Source: Deltaproteobacteria bacterium (lineage in GTDB: Bacteria; Bdellovibrionota_B; Oligoflexia; Oligoflexales; Bog-1112). From it: DNA of 60,662 nt. Positions 26,580-35,397 of the stretch are shown here, one piece after another (positions within the stretch are counted from its first letter, which is position 1; each line of letters starts with the position of its first letter). The position numbers were made by a program, and so were the translations under genes. Under the pieces are notes generated by a model that saw only the letters and a program-made list of their open reading frames with translations, did not search any database and was not told where the DNA came from. Location: NCBI GenBank assembly GCA_947466225.1, contig CANIBL010000010.1:1-60662 (forward strand), in the 5' to 3' direction.

Positions 26580-27566
26580 TTAGAAAGGGGCACCGCTAGT
26601 ATCGCCGTTGGTTTGGGTACTTGGGGTAGAGTGGGGGGCTGTATCTTCGGGAAGAGATGCACGCCCACTATCTCTAAGAAAGGTCATGGTAGTTTGCAAT
26701 ACACCAGCTGCTGCGCTCGGTTGATATGTGCTGCTGGCTGGATCCATAAAGTTGCCCTGCACATTCTGTATCAGCTGGAATGTGACAGGCGCATGTTGTT
26801 TCTGATATTGAGCCCCAATGGTGATCATATCTGCTGCTGGGGTTTCGGCATCCTGCGCAGCAAAAAATCCCAAGATGGGGACCGAAAAATCACCCGGTTT
26901 ATACTCTTTGAGTACAGATAGACTGCTTGCGTAACTCACCACTGCAGCAAAGCTTCCAGGTGTTGTCAATGCCGCGGTGGCAGCCCATTTTCCTCCAGTA
27001 TCCCATCCGACCAATATAATCAAACTTGGCTGAAGGCGCTGCGTTACAAAGGTGCGAGCTTGAGACAGATTGGCCAAAATATCCGGTAGACCTTTTTGTC
27101 CCAACTCGGTTTCCAAGGTTTTTCCCTCCGCAAGAGAGGCTGGCACTTGATTATAGAGATCCACAGCCAAGACAGAAAATCCTGCCAAAGAAAAGGCACT
27201 CAAACTTTTTTTGAATGCCTCATTCAATCCCAATCGCCCTGGCACTGCAATAATTGCAATGGAGCAAGCGATGGCCCCCGGTCTTGGTCGACATGCCTCG
27301 GCTTCAGGTGCTACAGCCCGAGGGAGTAGGTACCCTTGTAGTTGGATGGGCAATGCTTGGAGATCTGTTCCAAAACCGTAATAGACCATGGAGCCAGGGG
27401 TTGTAAGGCCCCCCGAAGTAAGGGAATTGAGATCAATTGCACTGCCGTTTTCACTTGTCGTAGAAGCAGGTTGTCCGGGTTGCCCTTGAGATTGCCCTGT
27501 TTTTTGCGTACAAGAGGGCAGAACCAGGAAAAACCACCACCCCATGGTTAAACATTTTCTGTTCAT
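26580..27566 (-). CDS. Dienelactone-hydrolase-like lipoprotein, catalytic residues altered
   Basis: ATG 27566 gives MNRKCLTMGWWFFLVLPSCTQ, a lipoprotein signal with lipobox LPSC, then a Gln/Ser/Thr-rich spacer. From about residue 75 the sequence follows an alpha/beta-hydrolase of the dienelactone-hydrolase type: AIIAVPGRLGLNEAFK, FSVLAVDLYN, LVGWDTGGKWA, PILGFFAAQDAETP. At the nucleophile elbow the usual C or S is D (G-W-D-T-G-G), and no histidine stands in the expected HGF position (NVQGNFMDP instead). It may be an Asp-nucleophile enzyme or a non-catalytic binding protein. Confidence 0.7.
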   Translation of the reverse strand: MNRKCLTMGWWFFLVLPSCTQKTGQSQGQPGQPASTTSENGSAIDLNSLTSGGLTTPGSMVYYGFGTDLQALPIQLQGYLLPRAVAPEAEACRPRPGAIACSIAIIAVPGRLGLNEAFKKSLSAFSLAGFSVLAVDLYNQVPASLAEGKTLETELGQKGLPDILANLSQARTFVTQRLQPSLIILVGWDTGGKWAATAALTTPGSFAAVVSYASSLSVLKEYKPGDFSVPILGFFAAQDAETPAADMITIGAQYQKQHAPVTFQLIQNVQGNFMDPASSTYQPSAAAGVLQTTMTFLRDSGRASLPEDTAPHSTPSTQTNGDTSGAPF

Positions 27567-27641
27567 GACGACACCATCTGCTATAGGTAGAATTCTTTTT
27601 CGTATCGGGAAAATACTGGGAAGCTTTACAGGAAATATGCC

Positions 27642-28421
27642 ATGCAACTCGTTCGTACCCCTACTTATATTGATCCACAAGAAGCAAAAAAATGTCTTGA
27701 TTTTTCTTTGATTATACCTGCTTACAAAGATGCACCTCATATTGTAGCCAATTCTATGATTTTGGCAGGCTACTTTCATGCTTCTGCTTTACAGGTCGAA
27801 TTTATCTTTGTCGAAGATGCATCTCCCGACACTACCTTGGAAGAGGTAAAAAAAGCGGTGGAAGGTGTCCAATCTGCTGGAATTACAGCCCGTTTTATTG
27901 CCCACAGGCACAATCAAGGCAGAGGTGCTGCTGTGCGATCAGGTATTGCGGTAGCAAAAGGAACCTGTGTAGGTTTTATCGATATCGATTTAGAGCATGA
28001 ATACCAGCCCCTCCTCACGGCTATCGAAAAAATCTGCTCGGGAAAGTTAGATGTTGTGGTAGGCCAACGCCACTCTATAAATCCCCTCACCAAGCCCTTG
28101 CGGTGGGTCTTAAGCTATGGGTATCGTTTCTTATTGCGGGTGGTAATGCCACTTCCAGTTGGCGATACAGAGGCCGGATTTAAAATCTTTCGCCGAGAAA
28201 AAATTCTGTCTGTGCTGGAAAAAGCCCAGAATCCCGGTTGGTTCTGGGATACAGAAATCGTGCACCGCAGTCATCAATCCGGTCTGCGCGTGGGTGGCAT
28301 ACCCATTGGTTTTACGCAAAATCCCAATAAAGCCAGTACAGTCTTTGCGGTAAAAGACTCGTTGGAGTACCTCAAAACCTTGATTCTCTACCTATGGAAG
28401 ATCAAACATGAGTCCAAATAA
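27642..28421 (+). CDS. Family 2 glycosyltransferase
   Basis: 259 residues like dolichyl/undecaprenyl-phosphate sugar synthases: SLIIPAYKDA, FIFVEDASPDTT, HNQGRGAAVRSGI, and the D-x-D-like VGFIDIDLEHEY that binds the sugar nucleotide and metal, then GDTEAGFKIFRRE. No C-terminal membrane helices. It would load a sugar onto a lipid carrier at the inner membrane. The stop region overlaps the start of the next gene, a GT-C-like enzyme that could use the product. Confidence 0.87.
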   Translation: MQLVRTPTYIDPQEAKKCLDFSLIIPAYKDAPHIVANSMILAGYFHASALQVEFIFVEDASPDTTLEEVKKAVEGVQSAGITARFIAHRHNQGRGAAVRSGIAVAKGTCVGFIDIDLEHEYQPLLTAIEKICSGKLDVVVGQRHSINPLTKPLRWVLSYGYRFLLRVVMPLPVGDTEAGFKIFRREKILSVLEKAQNPGWFWDTEIVHRSHQSGLRVGGIPIGFTQNPNKASTVFAVKDSLEYLKTLILYLWKIKHESK

Positions 28422-29955
28422 CCATCCCCTCATGCTGTGGAAGGTTTATGCTCTCTATAACGTGTTTCTCGTGATTGCGGCTTTCTTTAGCGAAGGCTGG
28501 CAACAACCGGATGAACATGCGCGCGTATTAGAAGCCGCACACTTGGTTGCCTATGGATACGCCACTCTCCCCTGGGAGTTTGATGCCGTACATCCTATTG
28601 TTTCCATGCTTCTCGGTGTATTGCACGCCCCCCTATTGATGGTGACCCGGGCGTTTTCTTGGAGCGGAGGTTCAGAAGCCGCGCTTATGCGGGCATTTGC
28701 TGGTGTAATCAACAGTACGCGTTTGCTTGCTTTTTACGGAATTTTATACCAATTTCGATTTTCTCTTCGCTACTGCAGAATGGGGACCATTTTGTATGCA
28801 GTGAGCATTTTTGGACCCATGTTGTTTCTGCGTACCTCGCAGGAAAACTATGCAACCACAGCCCTGCTATGGGCACTTTATTGCCTCCTTAGCGCAAAAA
28901 ACCAAAAATCTGGCTGGGTGCTTTTTGGTATGCTCCTCAGCTTAGCCGCTTCTTTTCGATTGCAAGTGGGGTTTGCCAGCTTGGGACTGCTGATCGCTTT
29001 TGTTCTACAAGTACCAAATTGGTTTCGATGGGGAAAATGGGTGGTAGGTGGATTGCTGCTTGGATTGATTCCCATGGCTATCGTGGACACCGTCTATACG
29101 GGAGCTCCCTTTACGCCCGCTTGGAACTACTTACAATATGCCATGTCGAATGAAGGGGGTGGTGCCATTTGGGGAGAGTCCCCTTGGTATTTTTACTGCA
29201 AAGAGTATTTTCTTACTTGGTTTCCTCCCTTTTCCATCCTGTTGCTGCCCTTGATCTTGTACAGTCTCGGGACTCATTGGTTTTTGCTGTTTCCTGTACT
29301 CCTTTTTTCTTTTGTACATATGGTATTGGGCCATAAAGAGGTTCGATACTTTACCCCCATGGTGCCTTTTTTCTTTCTCGCCTCTTTGGATGGAATTCGA
29401 TGGGCCTGCCGCAGACTTCGTATCCAATATACAATACGAGAATCCTTTATTCGTGGTCCTTGGTTTATGCTAGGGTTTGGAATTTATGGTGGCATTGGAC
29501 TTGCTGCTGCCTTTATCCCGTTAAATACTTCGCCTCGGTTGTATCAAGAACTTGCACGCCAACAAAAGCTCCATCATGATCACTATACCTTCACGTATGT
29601 AGGCAATACCCGCTCTGGAGTGTCCCAGTTTTACTATAAACACCCAAATCTACCCCCTCCAGAGAAATGGACGCTACCAGAGTTTTTCCAGTGGATGCAT
29701 ACGATTCCCTATCAAGAATTGGCCCAAGCTGATAAGAGTGTACGCCCTGAGCATCGACGATTTGCGCTGTATGCTCTTCGATTTCATGAACTACGCGAGG
29801 TATTACAGTATTGTGAACTCGAATTTGTTCCCTTACCCAATCGCATCTTTCATTTTTTGTTGCACCATGATCGCCTGGTTGCAACCCAGAGAATTCATGG
29901 GATTGTGCGTTGTCCTGTCAAAAGTGTAAAAAATAAACTTGTAACTCCTCTATAA
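28408..29955 (+). CDS. GT-C membrane mannosyltransferase-like protein (GT22-type)
   Basis: A 515-residue integral membrane protein with about ten helices. Near the N-terminus, WQQPDEHARVLEAAHLVAYGYATLPWEFD matches the GT22 (PIG-B/ALG9) motif, in which an acidic pair in the first periplasmic loop is catalytic (here D-E). HKEVRYFTPMVPFF near 305 matches the family HKExRF motif. A soluble C-terminal region of about 130 residues follows. It would transfer a sugar from a polyprenyl-phosphate donor on the periplasmic face. The 14-nt overlap with the GT2 gene supports a joint pathway. Confidence 0.78.
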   Translation: MSPNNHPLMLWKVYALYNVFLVIAAFFSEGWQQPDEHARVLEAAHLVAYGYATLPWEFDAVHPIVSMLLGVLHAPLLMVTRAFSWSGGSEAALMRAFAGVINSTRLLAFYGILYQFRFSLRYCRMGTILYAVSIFGPMLFLRTSQENYATTALLWALYCLLSAKNQKSGWVLFGMLLSLAASFRLQVGFASLGLLIAFVLQVPNWFRWGKWVVGGLLLGLIPMAIVDTVYTGAPFTPAWNYLQYAMSNEGGGAIWGESPWYFYCKEYFLTWFPPFSILLLPLILYSLGTHWFLLFPVLLFSFVHMVLGHKEVRYFTPMVPFFFLASLDGIRWACRRLRIQYTIRESFIRGPWFMLGFGIYGGIGLAAAFIPLNTSPRLYQELARQQKLHHDHYTFTYVGNTRSGVSQFYYKHPNLPPPEKWTLPEFFQWMHTIPYQELAQADKSVRPEHRRFALYALRFHELREVLQYCELEFVPLPNRIFHFLLHHDRLVATQRIHGIVRCPVKSVKNKLVTPL

Positions 29956-29967
29956 GGAAATGCTATT

Positions 29968-31104
29968 TTGAGAACCTCCATCCCCTACCACGAAGTTACC
30001 TGGTCCGGTCATGAAATTGAATATTTGCAACAGTGCTTAACCAGCATGCATGTACATGGAGATGGGCCTTTCACTCATCGATGCGAAGAGATACTCGCCC
30101 AAAAGCTGGGCAGTCATCGTGCCCTACTTACAACATCAGGTACGGATGCCATTGAGCTTGCCAGCTTACTTCTCGATATTCAGCCTGGTGACGAAGTAAT
30201 CATGCCTTCTTTTACCTTTGTCTCTACCGCAAATCCTTTCGTACTACGTGGTGCTACACCTGTTTTTGTCGATATTCGACCAGATACCTTGAATCTAGAT
30301 GAGACCTTACTAGAAGCGGCTATTACAAGTAAAACGAAAGCCATTGTTCCCGTGCATTATGCCGGCATCAGCTGTGAGATGGACACCATCTTGGCTATTG
30401 CTCGACGTCACAACATTGCGGTGATTGAGGATGCAGCCCATGGATATTTGTGTGAGTATAAAGGGAAAATGCTCGGGTCCATCGGAGATATGGGCGTATT
30501 AAGTTTCCATCAAACCAAGACCATTGCAGCTGGTGAAGGCGGTGTTCTTCTCTTGAATGATCAGAAATTTGCAACGCGAGCTGAAATTTTACGAGAGAAA
30601 GGCACCAACCGAAGGCAGTTCTTCCGAGGAGAAGTAGACAAGTATACCTGGTGTGACGTTGGTTCTTCTTTTCTTCCTTCTGACCTAATCGCAGCTGTAC
30701 TACAAGCCCAGCTAGAAGCTGCAGATGGGTTATTGGCAAAACGTCGTGCCATTTTTTCTCGCTATATGGAATTGTTGAAGCCGCTACAAGAGGCTGGATA
30801 TGTCCAGCTCCCCACGGTTCCCTCTGGAACTTTAGGCAGTGGACATATTTTTTATCTGATTTTATCTGATGCAACCCATACAGCGGGTTTAAAGAAACAT
30901 TTATCGGAAAAAAGCATCGCAAGTGTCAGTCATTATGTGCCCTTACATAGTTCCCCTGCAGGGGAGCGGTGGGGACGAGCGGTGGGAACCCTACCGGTAA
31001 CGGATCGAGTGGCTTCCTCCATCCTACGCATCCCCATTTATCCGAATTTACAAGCAGAAGACGTGGAACATATCAGTCAAACAATTTCTACCTTTTTCTC
31101 TTAG
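29968..31104 (+). CDS. DegT/DnrJ/EryC1 sugar aminotransferase (WecE/RffA-like)
   Basis: A PLP enzyme that converts a nucleotide-bound keto-sugar to an amino sugar. 378 residues: TTSGTDAIELASLLL, PGDEVIMPSFTFVSTANPFVLRGA, VPVHYAGISCEMD, VIEDAAHG, and SFHQTKTIAAGEGG with the lysine that binds PLP. The length and FTHRCEEILAQKLG start resemble dTDP-4-amino-4,6-dideoxygalactose transaminase. The start is TTG 29968 with AAGGAAA upstream. Third gene of a surface-glycan locus; no sugar-nucleotide synthase is seen. Confidence 0.9.
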   Translation: MRTSIPYHEVTWSGHEIEYLQQCLTSMHVHGDGPFTHRCEEILAQKLGSHRALLTTSGTDAIELASLLLDIQPGDEVIMPSFTFVSTANPFVLRGATPVFVDIRPDTLNLDETLLEAAITSKTKAIVPVHYAGISCEMDTILAIARRHNIAVIEDAAHGYLCEYKGKMLGSIGDMGVLSFHQTKTIAAGEGGVLLLNDQKFATRAEILREKGTNRRQFFRGEVDKYTWCDVGSSFLPSDLIAAVLQAQLEAADGLLAKRRAIFSRYMELLKPLQEAGYVQLPTVPSGTLGSGHIFYLILSDATHTAGLKKHLSEKSIASVSHYVPLHSSPAGERWGRAVGTLPVTDRVASSILRIPIYPNLQAEDVEHISQTISTFFS

Positions 31105-31191
31105 GGACAAGATTGCCCAGTTACTCTCTCCATTTCTCCTAACAAATTCCGATATACAATTCAGGCGACTCCAGTAATAAGAGGACCTGAT

Positions 31192-33435
31192 TTGACTCGA
31201 AGATGTACATGGAAAATAGGGGCATTCCTTCTCTTCGGACTGTCATCATTTTTTCTGCAAGCTGCGCCTGATGCGCCGGCCTTGCAGAAGCAAACCCAAC
31301 AAGAGGTGGAGTCTCATATTCGACCTCTCTTGGAAAAATATTGCAAAGATGCCTGCCAACTCCTCGATGTGCAAGTAGAAGTCAAAGCCAATATCCAAGG
31401 TAGAGAAGACCTTGGGTTTGAGTCCACGTCGGATCATCCTACAGCACAAGAGTTTCTGGTCTCATCCCTGCAAGTTGAAATACAAATCGACAAACGAGTG
31501 GCAACTTCGGAAAAAAATCGCTTGCAACAGATGTTGCAACAAAACCTCTCTGCATTTTCTCCTCGTGCATCTGTTGCATGGAAGACCGTAGAAATTCCAC
31601 AAATTGGAACCTCCTCTGCACTCAAAACAGCTTTAGAAGAGGGTCTCAAGGAGAAAATACGCAAAGCTCTTGAATCTACCATCCAACAATATTGCCCCGA
31701 TACTTGTATTCTTTCCAGCTTACATGTAGATGGGCAATTGGTGACCCAAGATGAGGCCACGCAATATCCTGTCATTGAATTGGTACAAGGTGATGCTGCC
31801 TTTTTCCATGTGCAAGGGGTTTCTATCCATCTTGTGCTAGATCAAAAAATGAAGAAAGAGGACCAAACCCGCACTCTCAATCTAATGAAAGCCAAAACCG
31901 GATTTGTCGAACCAGTGGATTTTGATGTTGAAGTCTCCGATTTTCCTGAGTCCATTTCAGAAAAACAGCAAAAGCAGCTAGCTGAGTCTCAAGATCCGTA
32001 TGGGTTAGAAAAATTACGCCGAATGTTGCAACTTTTTCGAGAATTGGCCGGTACCAAAGAAATCATCACCACAAACAGCAATAAGAGCGAGTCTGCGCTC
32101 CAGCAAAAAGAGCAGACCAATGATCGCTGGCTGGGCAGTATATCCGGTGGGAGCTGGCAGTTGGCGGTGGGTGGATTGGTAGCGCTTTTATTGATTATAT
32201 TTCTTGTACGGTACATGGGGTTGCGAAAAGATGCCCAATTTTTGGTGGCGCAAGCCCCAATGTCTGCCATGCCAGCGAAAGAGGCCAATAGATCCGCCGC
32301 ACAAAAATCCAGATCAAGTTCAGAGTCGACGTGGAAACAAGATAAGAAGCATATCCAAGAAAAGCTGACCCTTCAAGAATTGAAATCCGAAATAGTCGAT
32401 TCTTTTTTGGAATCTCCCCTTCTCGCCAAAGAAACCATGTTACGAATTTTGCATGAAGAGGGCATTGAATCTGCAGCAAATTACGTACATAGTCTAGGTA
32501 AATTGGCCATATTGGAGTTGTTTTGTGATCCCGCCTCTCACCGACGTCTCTATGAATTAAGTGAATTTTATCACAAAGCTGAGATTCAGTTGAATGGGGA
32601 AGAGGAGGAAAAACTGCTGCGCACCCTTCGAAAGAAAATGGTAGCAGCAGAGATTAAGCTCTTGATGCAAAAAGACCAGGCTCAATTCCAATTCTTAGAT
32701 AAATTGGATCCGGCTCAATTGTATCAACTGATTGAGGATGAAGCAGAGAAAATCCAAAGCATTGTTCTCACGCAACTTATGCCTCAGAAAAGAAGTGAAG
32801 TTTTTGCTAAGTTCTCTGGGAGCAAAAAAACCAACTTATTGGAATCCTTGGGCGCTGTGGAAATGGTTCCCAAAGAATACTTGCATAATGTGGCGCGTGC
32901 ACTGAAGAAAAAAATGGGGGCAAAGCCTGAGTTCGATGGTCACAATATTCGCTCGAAAGATATTCTGTTGGATCTTTTGGAGCGTTCTTCTCTTGACGAT
33001 CAAAAAGCACTGATGTTGTCCCTGCAAGATCGAAACCCTGAAGCGGCTCGCAATTTAAAATCCAAACTGATTACGGTGGAAATATTGCCACTCTTAAAAG
33101 ATGGGCATTTGCTAGAGCTGGTATTGGAATTGGATGGAGATACCCTTGTGACCTTCTTGGCTGGAGCTACAGAAAAAATTCGAGACCTTTTCCTCTCCCA
33201 TGTACCGGAGGAATTGGCACAAAGTTGGGTGGAGCAGCTGCATAGCATGAATAGTGTAGAAGAAGAGAAATACCGAGTTGCAGAAGTCTTGATCTTAGCT
33301 CGTGTGCGTCATTTGGCAGAGGTTGGCGTGATTAGCTTGTTTGCGCTGAACTCTCTCCTCTTTCAAGAGGTAGAAACGAATGCTGTGGCTTTCTCAGAAA
33401 CAGATGCCGTACATCCACAGGGAATTTTGGTTTAA
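31192..33435 (+). CDS. FliF-like/FliG-like chimera, large form
   Basis: TTG 31192 with AAGAGGA upstream starts a signal peptide (cleavage near QAAPDA). Two periplasmic repeats follow (about 28-137 and 143-252). Each has a CxxxC (YCKDAC at 50-55, YCPDTC at 167-172), a leading helix and strands ending in (V/I)E(I/V)x(Q/D)F/IP, reminiscent of ring-building domains of FliF/YscJ. A helix (322-343) crosses the membrane. The cytoplasmic part matches FliG: middle domain about 500-575 (LDPAQLYQLIEDEAEKIQSIVL) and C-terminal domain about 590-712 (TLVTFLAGATEKIRDLFLSHVPEEL). The gene follows glycan genes by 87 nt and has no stator beside it. The domain reading is mine, by pattern. Confidence 0.72.
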   Translation: MTRRCTWKIGAFLLFGLSSFFLQAAPDAPALQKQTQQEVESHIRPLLEKYCKDACQLLDVQVEVKANIQGREDLGFESTSDHPTAQEFLVSSLQVEIQIDKRVATSEKNRLQQMLQQNLSAFSPRASVAWKTVEIPQIGTSSALKTALEEGLKEKIRKALESTIQQYCPDTCILSSLHVDGQLVTQDEATQYPVIELVQGDAAFFHVQGVSIHLVLDQKMKKEDQTRTLNLMKAKTGFVEPVDFDVEVSDFPESISEKQQKQLAESQDPYGLEKLRRMLQLFRELAGTKEIITTNSNKSESALQQKEQTNDRWLGSISGGSWQLAVGGLVALLLIIFLVRYMGLRKDAQFLVAQAPMSAMPAKEANRSAAQKSRSSSESTWKQDKKHIQEKLTLQELKSEIVDSFLESPLLAKETMLRILHEEGIESAANYVHSLGKLAILELFCDPASHRRLYELSEFYHKAEIQLNGEEEEKLLRTLRKKMVAAEIKLLMQKDQAQFQFLDKLDPAQLYQLIEDEAEKIQSIVLTQLMPQKRSEVFAKFSGSKKTNLLESLGAVEMVPKEYLHNVARALKKKMGAKPEFDGHNIRSKDILLDLLERSSLDDQKALMLSLQDRNPEAARNLKSKLITVEILPLLKDGHLLELVLELDGDTLVTFLAGATEKIRDLFLSHVPEELAQSWVEQLHSMNSVEEEKYRVAEVLILARVRHLAEVGVISLFALNSLLFQEVETNAVAFSETDAVHPQGILV

Positions 33436-33441
33436 GCTGGT

Positions 33442-33472
33442 GTTTTTTTCGGAACCAGCTGCGCAGTTTTCG
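33442..33472. terminator. Terminator-like CTGCGCAG palindrome (reverse orientation)
   Basis: A run of T at 33442-33449, then GGAACCAGCTGCGCAG followed by TTTTCG. This is the reverse complement orientation of the family. It separates the convergent chimera and carboxypeptidase genes. The A tract on the far side is missing. Confidence 0.7.
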
Positions 33473-33493
33473 ACCCTCCTTGCTGGAGAGTAA

Positions 33494-34507
33494 TCATTTA
33501 CGTAGTGACAAAACTGGAGAAGAAAAAGCATGTTGAATGGAATGTAAAAATCCAGGAAAAAATTGTTTCCAATAGGCATAAACCTTTGTCGTATCATTGG
33601 TCTCTAGTTCCAACGTAATGGTCGGCACCTTCCGTTCATATCCCGCAAAATTTCCCAGGCTTCCAGGGAAAATTGCATAGTTTACCACGCGATAGTTATT
33701 ACTCTTCTTTGCCACCGTATAAATAAACTCTCGAGGTGCCCCCGGCTGTGGGGCCTCATCAGGGCCGTCGTAGTCATAGAAGCCCAACGGTGCGTGCATA
33801 GAAAGAATTTTGGTTGGCTGATAAGTATTCATCAGGAAAATTTGAAACTGGGTTTCGATTTCAGAGTTGGGGAAGAATCCGGGAAAAAACCGGGGCATGT
33901 GGTTTTTTTTCTGCCAACTTGTATGCGCTTTTTCATACCAATCCAAGGTAAGAAAATTCCGGTTCACATCGATGGTACGATTGGTGCGTGTTGGGGGGGA
34001 GGTGAACGCCCCGTCCGGATTGACCAACGGCGCAACAATGATGCGGATATCCTGGTTGCGATATAGCTCTGGATGGTCATGCAGATGCTGTGCCAATCGA
34101 AAGGAAAGATGGATGGGCGTTAGCTCATCTGGATGCACCCCTCCCAAAAACAAGGTGGTATTGCTCCCTGTCCCAAATTCAGCATAGAGCATCGGGTTGT
34201 ATTGGGTGGAACGGTAGTGCGTATGCCATTCTACGGTTCCACAGGGATTTTCTTTCCATCGATGTTTACGGAAAAAAGGCTGCAACTTTGAACAAAATGC
34301 TTGAATTGTAGCGGCTTTCTGTGCAGCTGGGATCTCCCAGTTTGATAAGGTACGCGTGCTTACCAGCGGGATTTTACCAAAACCTCGCTGCAATGGCAGG
34401 TTGGATAAAATTAGCTGTGCTTGCAAGGTACCAATAGACAAAAAAAGAGAAACCCAAAGAAATACGAGAAGATATCCAGAAATTCTCCAGAGTTGCAAAT
34501 TTGCCAT
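33494..34507 (-). CDS. M14 zinc carboxypeptidase (MpaA-like), membrane-anchored
   Basis: ATG 34507 begins MANLQLWRISGYLLVFLWVSL, a signal anchor. The catalytic domain shows the M14 zinc site HPDE in LFLGGVHPDELTP (H and E), the substrate-binding N-R in IDVNRNFL, the third zinc ligand His in ILSMHAPLG and the catalytic Glu in TITLELE. 337 residues. Such enzymes trim peptides, including murein tripeptides, and this one faces the periplasm. The 5' end is divergent from scpA with only about 77 nt between the starts. Confidence 0.85.
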   Translation of the reverse strand: MANLQLWRISGYLLVFLWVSLFLSIGTLQAQLILSNLPLQRGFGKIPLVSTRTLSNWEIPAAQKAATIQAFCSKLQPFFRKHRWKENPCGTVEWHTHYRSTQYNPMLYAEFGTGSNTTLFLGGVHPDELTPIHLSFRLAQHLHDHPELYRNQDIRIIVAPLVNPDGAFTSPPTRTNRTIDVNRNFLTLDWYEKAHTSWQKKNHMPRFFPGFFPNSEIETQFQIFLMNTYQPTKILSMHAPLGFYDYDGPDEAPQPGAPREFIYTVAKKSNNYRVVNYAIFPGSLGNFAGYERKVPTITLELETNDTTKVYAYWKQFFPGFLHSIQHAFSSPVLSLRK

Positions 34508-34584
34508 CCATCGGTATAGTAGGGGAAGGAAAAAGAAATCTTCTTTCGGCGCAGGCACAATCATCTCCATTCATGATGGGACCC

Positions 34585-35397
34585 ATGACGACTTCCCACT
34601 TTGTGCGACTAGATCAATTTGAGGGTCCTTTAGACCTTCTGTTGCATTTGGTAAAAGTGCACGAACTCAATATTTTCGACATCGACTTGCATGTACTGAT
34701 CGTACAATATCTCGACTATTTACGCATGATCCAGTTTCGAGATTTGCAAGACGCGGCTGCTTTTATGGAGATGGCAGCTTCTCTTTGTGGGATTAAATCC
34801 CGACATCTACTCCCAGGGGCGGATTTAGGTGCGCAAGAAGGTATAGAGGAAGATGGTCTTGATAGTAAAGAAAATTTGCAACAGCGTCTCTTTGACTATC
34901 AGACCTTCTCACAAGCTGGCGAGCACTTGGGTCATTTGCAGGGCTCTTTAGAGAGCGCTTTTACTGGACATGAATGGAGAAGACTGGAAGAGATATATGA
35001 GGGGTATGAAACCCCCCTCCGAGGCGATGTCTCGATTCTTGTTATCTTATATGAGCAAATGCTTACCACCTTGCCAGATCGTCGCCCCATCACCGTCCAA
35101 GCTGTGACAGAAGCCATTACAGTAGAAGAGGTGTTAGAAAAAATTCAAAGCTATATCAATAAATTACAGTTTTTTCTCTTTCAAAAACTCTATGCAAAAT
35201 TTGATACTCGCTATGAATTGGTAGCAAATATTTTGGCTGTTCTCCAATTGGTGCGAGAGGGAAAAGCCAAGGTATATCAAAGGGAGTGGCCCAATGGCCC
35301 CTTATGGGTCTATGGAGTCCAAGTGGCAGACGACAAGGTCGAAGCTGCTTGCGTGGCAGAAGTAGACGCAGACGTAGAAAATGAGGTATCGCTATGA
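34585..35397 (+). CDS. scpA: Segregation and condensation protein A
   Basis: The kleisin subunit of the SMC-ScpAB condensin, bridging SMC heads. The N-terminal motif FVRLDQFEGPLDLLLHLVKVHELNIFDIDL is diagnostic, and the C-terminal winged-helix region (VTEAITVEEVLEKIQSYI) is present. Start candidates are ATG at 34573, 34576 and 34585; I chose 34585 because GGGA stands a suitable distance before it and the homology begins there. The 3' end overlaps scpB by four bases (ATGA). Confidence 0.93.
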   Translation: MTTSHFVRLDQFEGPLDLLLHLVKVHELNIFDIDLHVLIVQYLDYLRMIQFRDLQDAAAFMEMAASLCGIKSRHLLPGADLGAQEGIEEDGLDSKENLQQRLFDYQTFSQAGEHLGHLQGSLESAFTGHEWRRLEEIYEGYETPLRGDVSILVILYEQMLTTLPDRRPITVQAVTEAITVEEVLEKIQSYINKLQFFLFQKLYAKFDTRYELVANILAVLQLVREGKAKVYQREWPNGPLWVYGVQVADDKVEAACVAEVDADVENEVSL

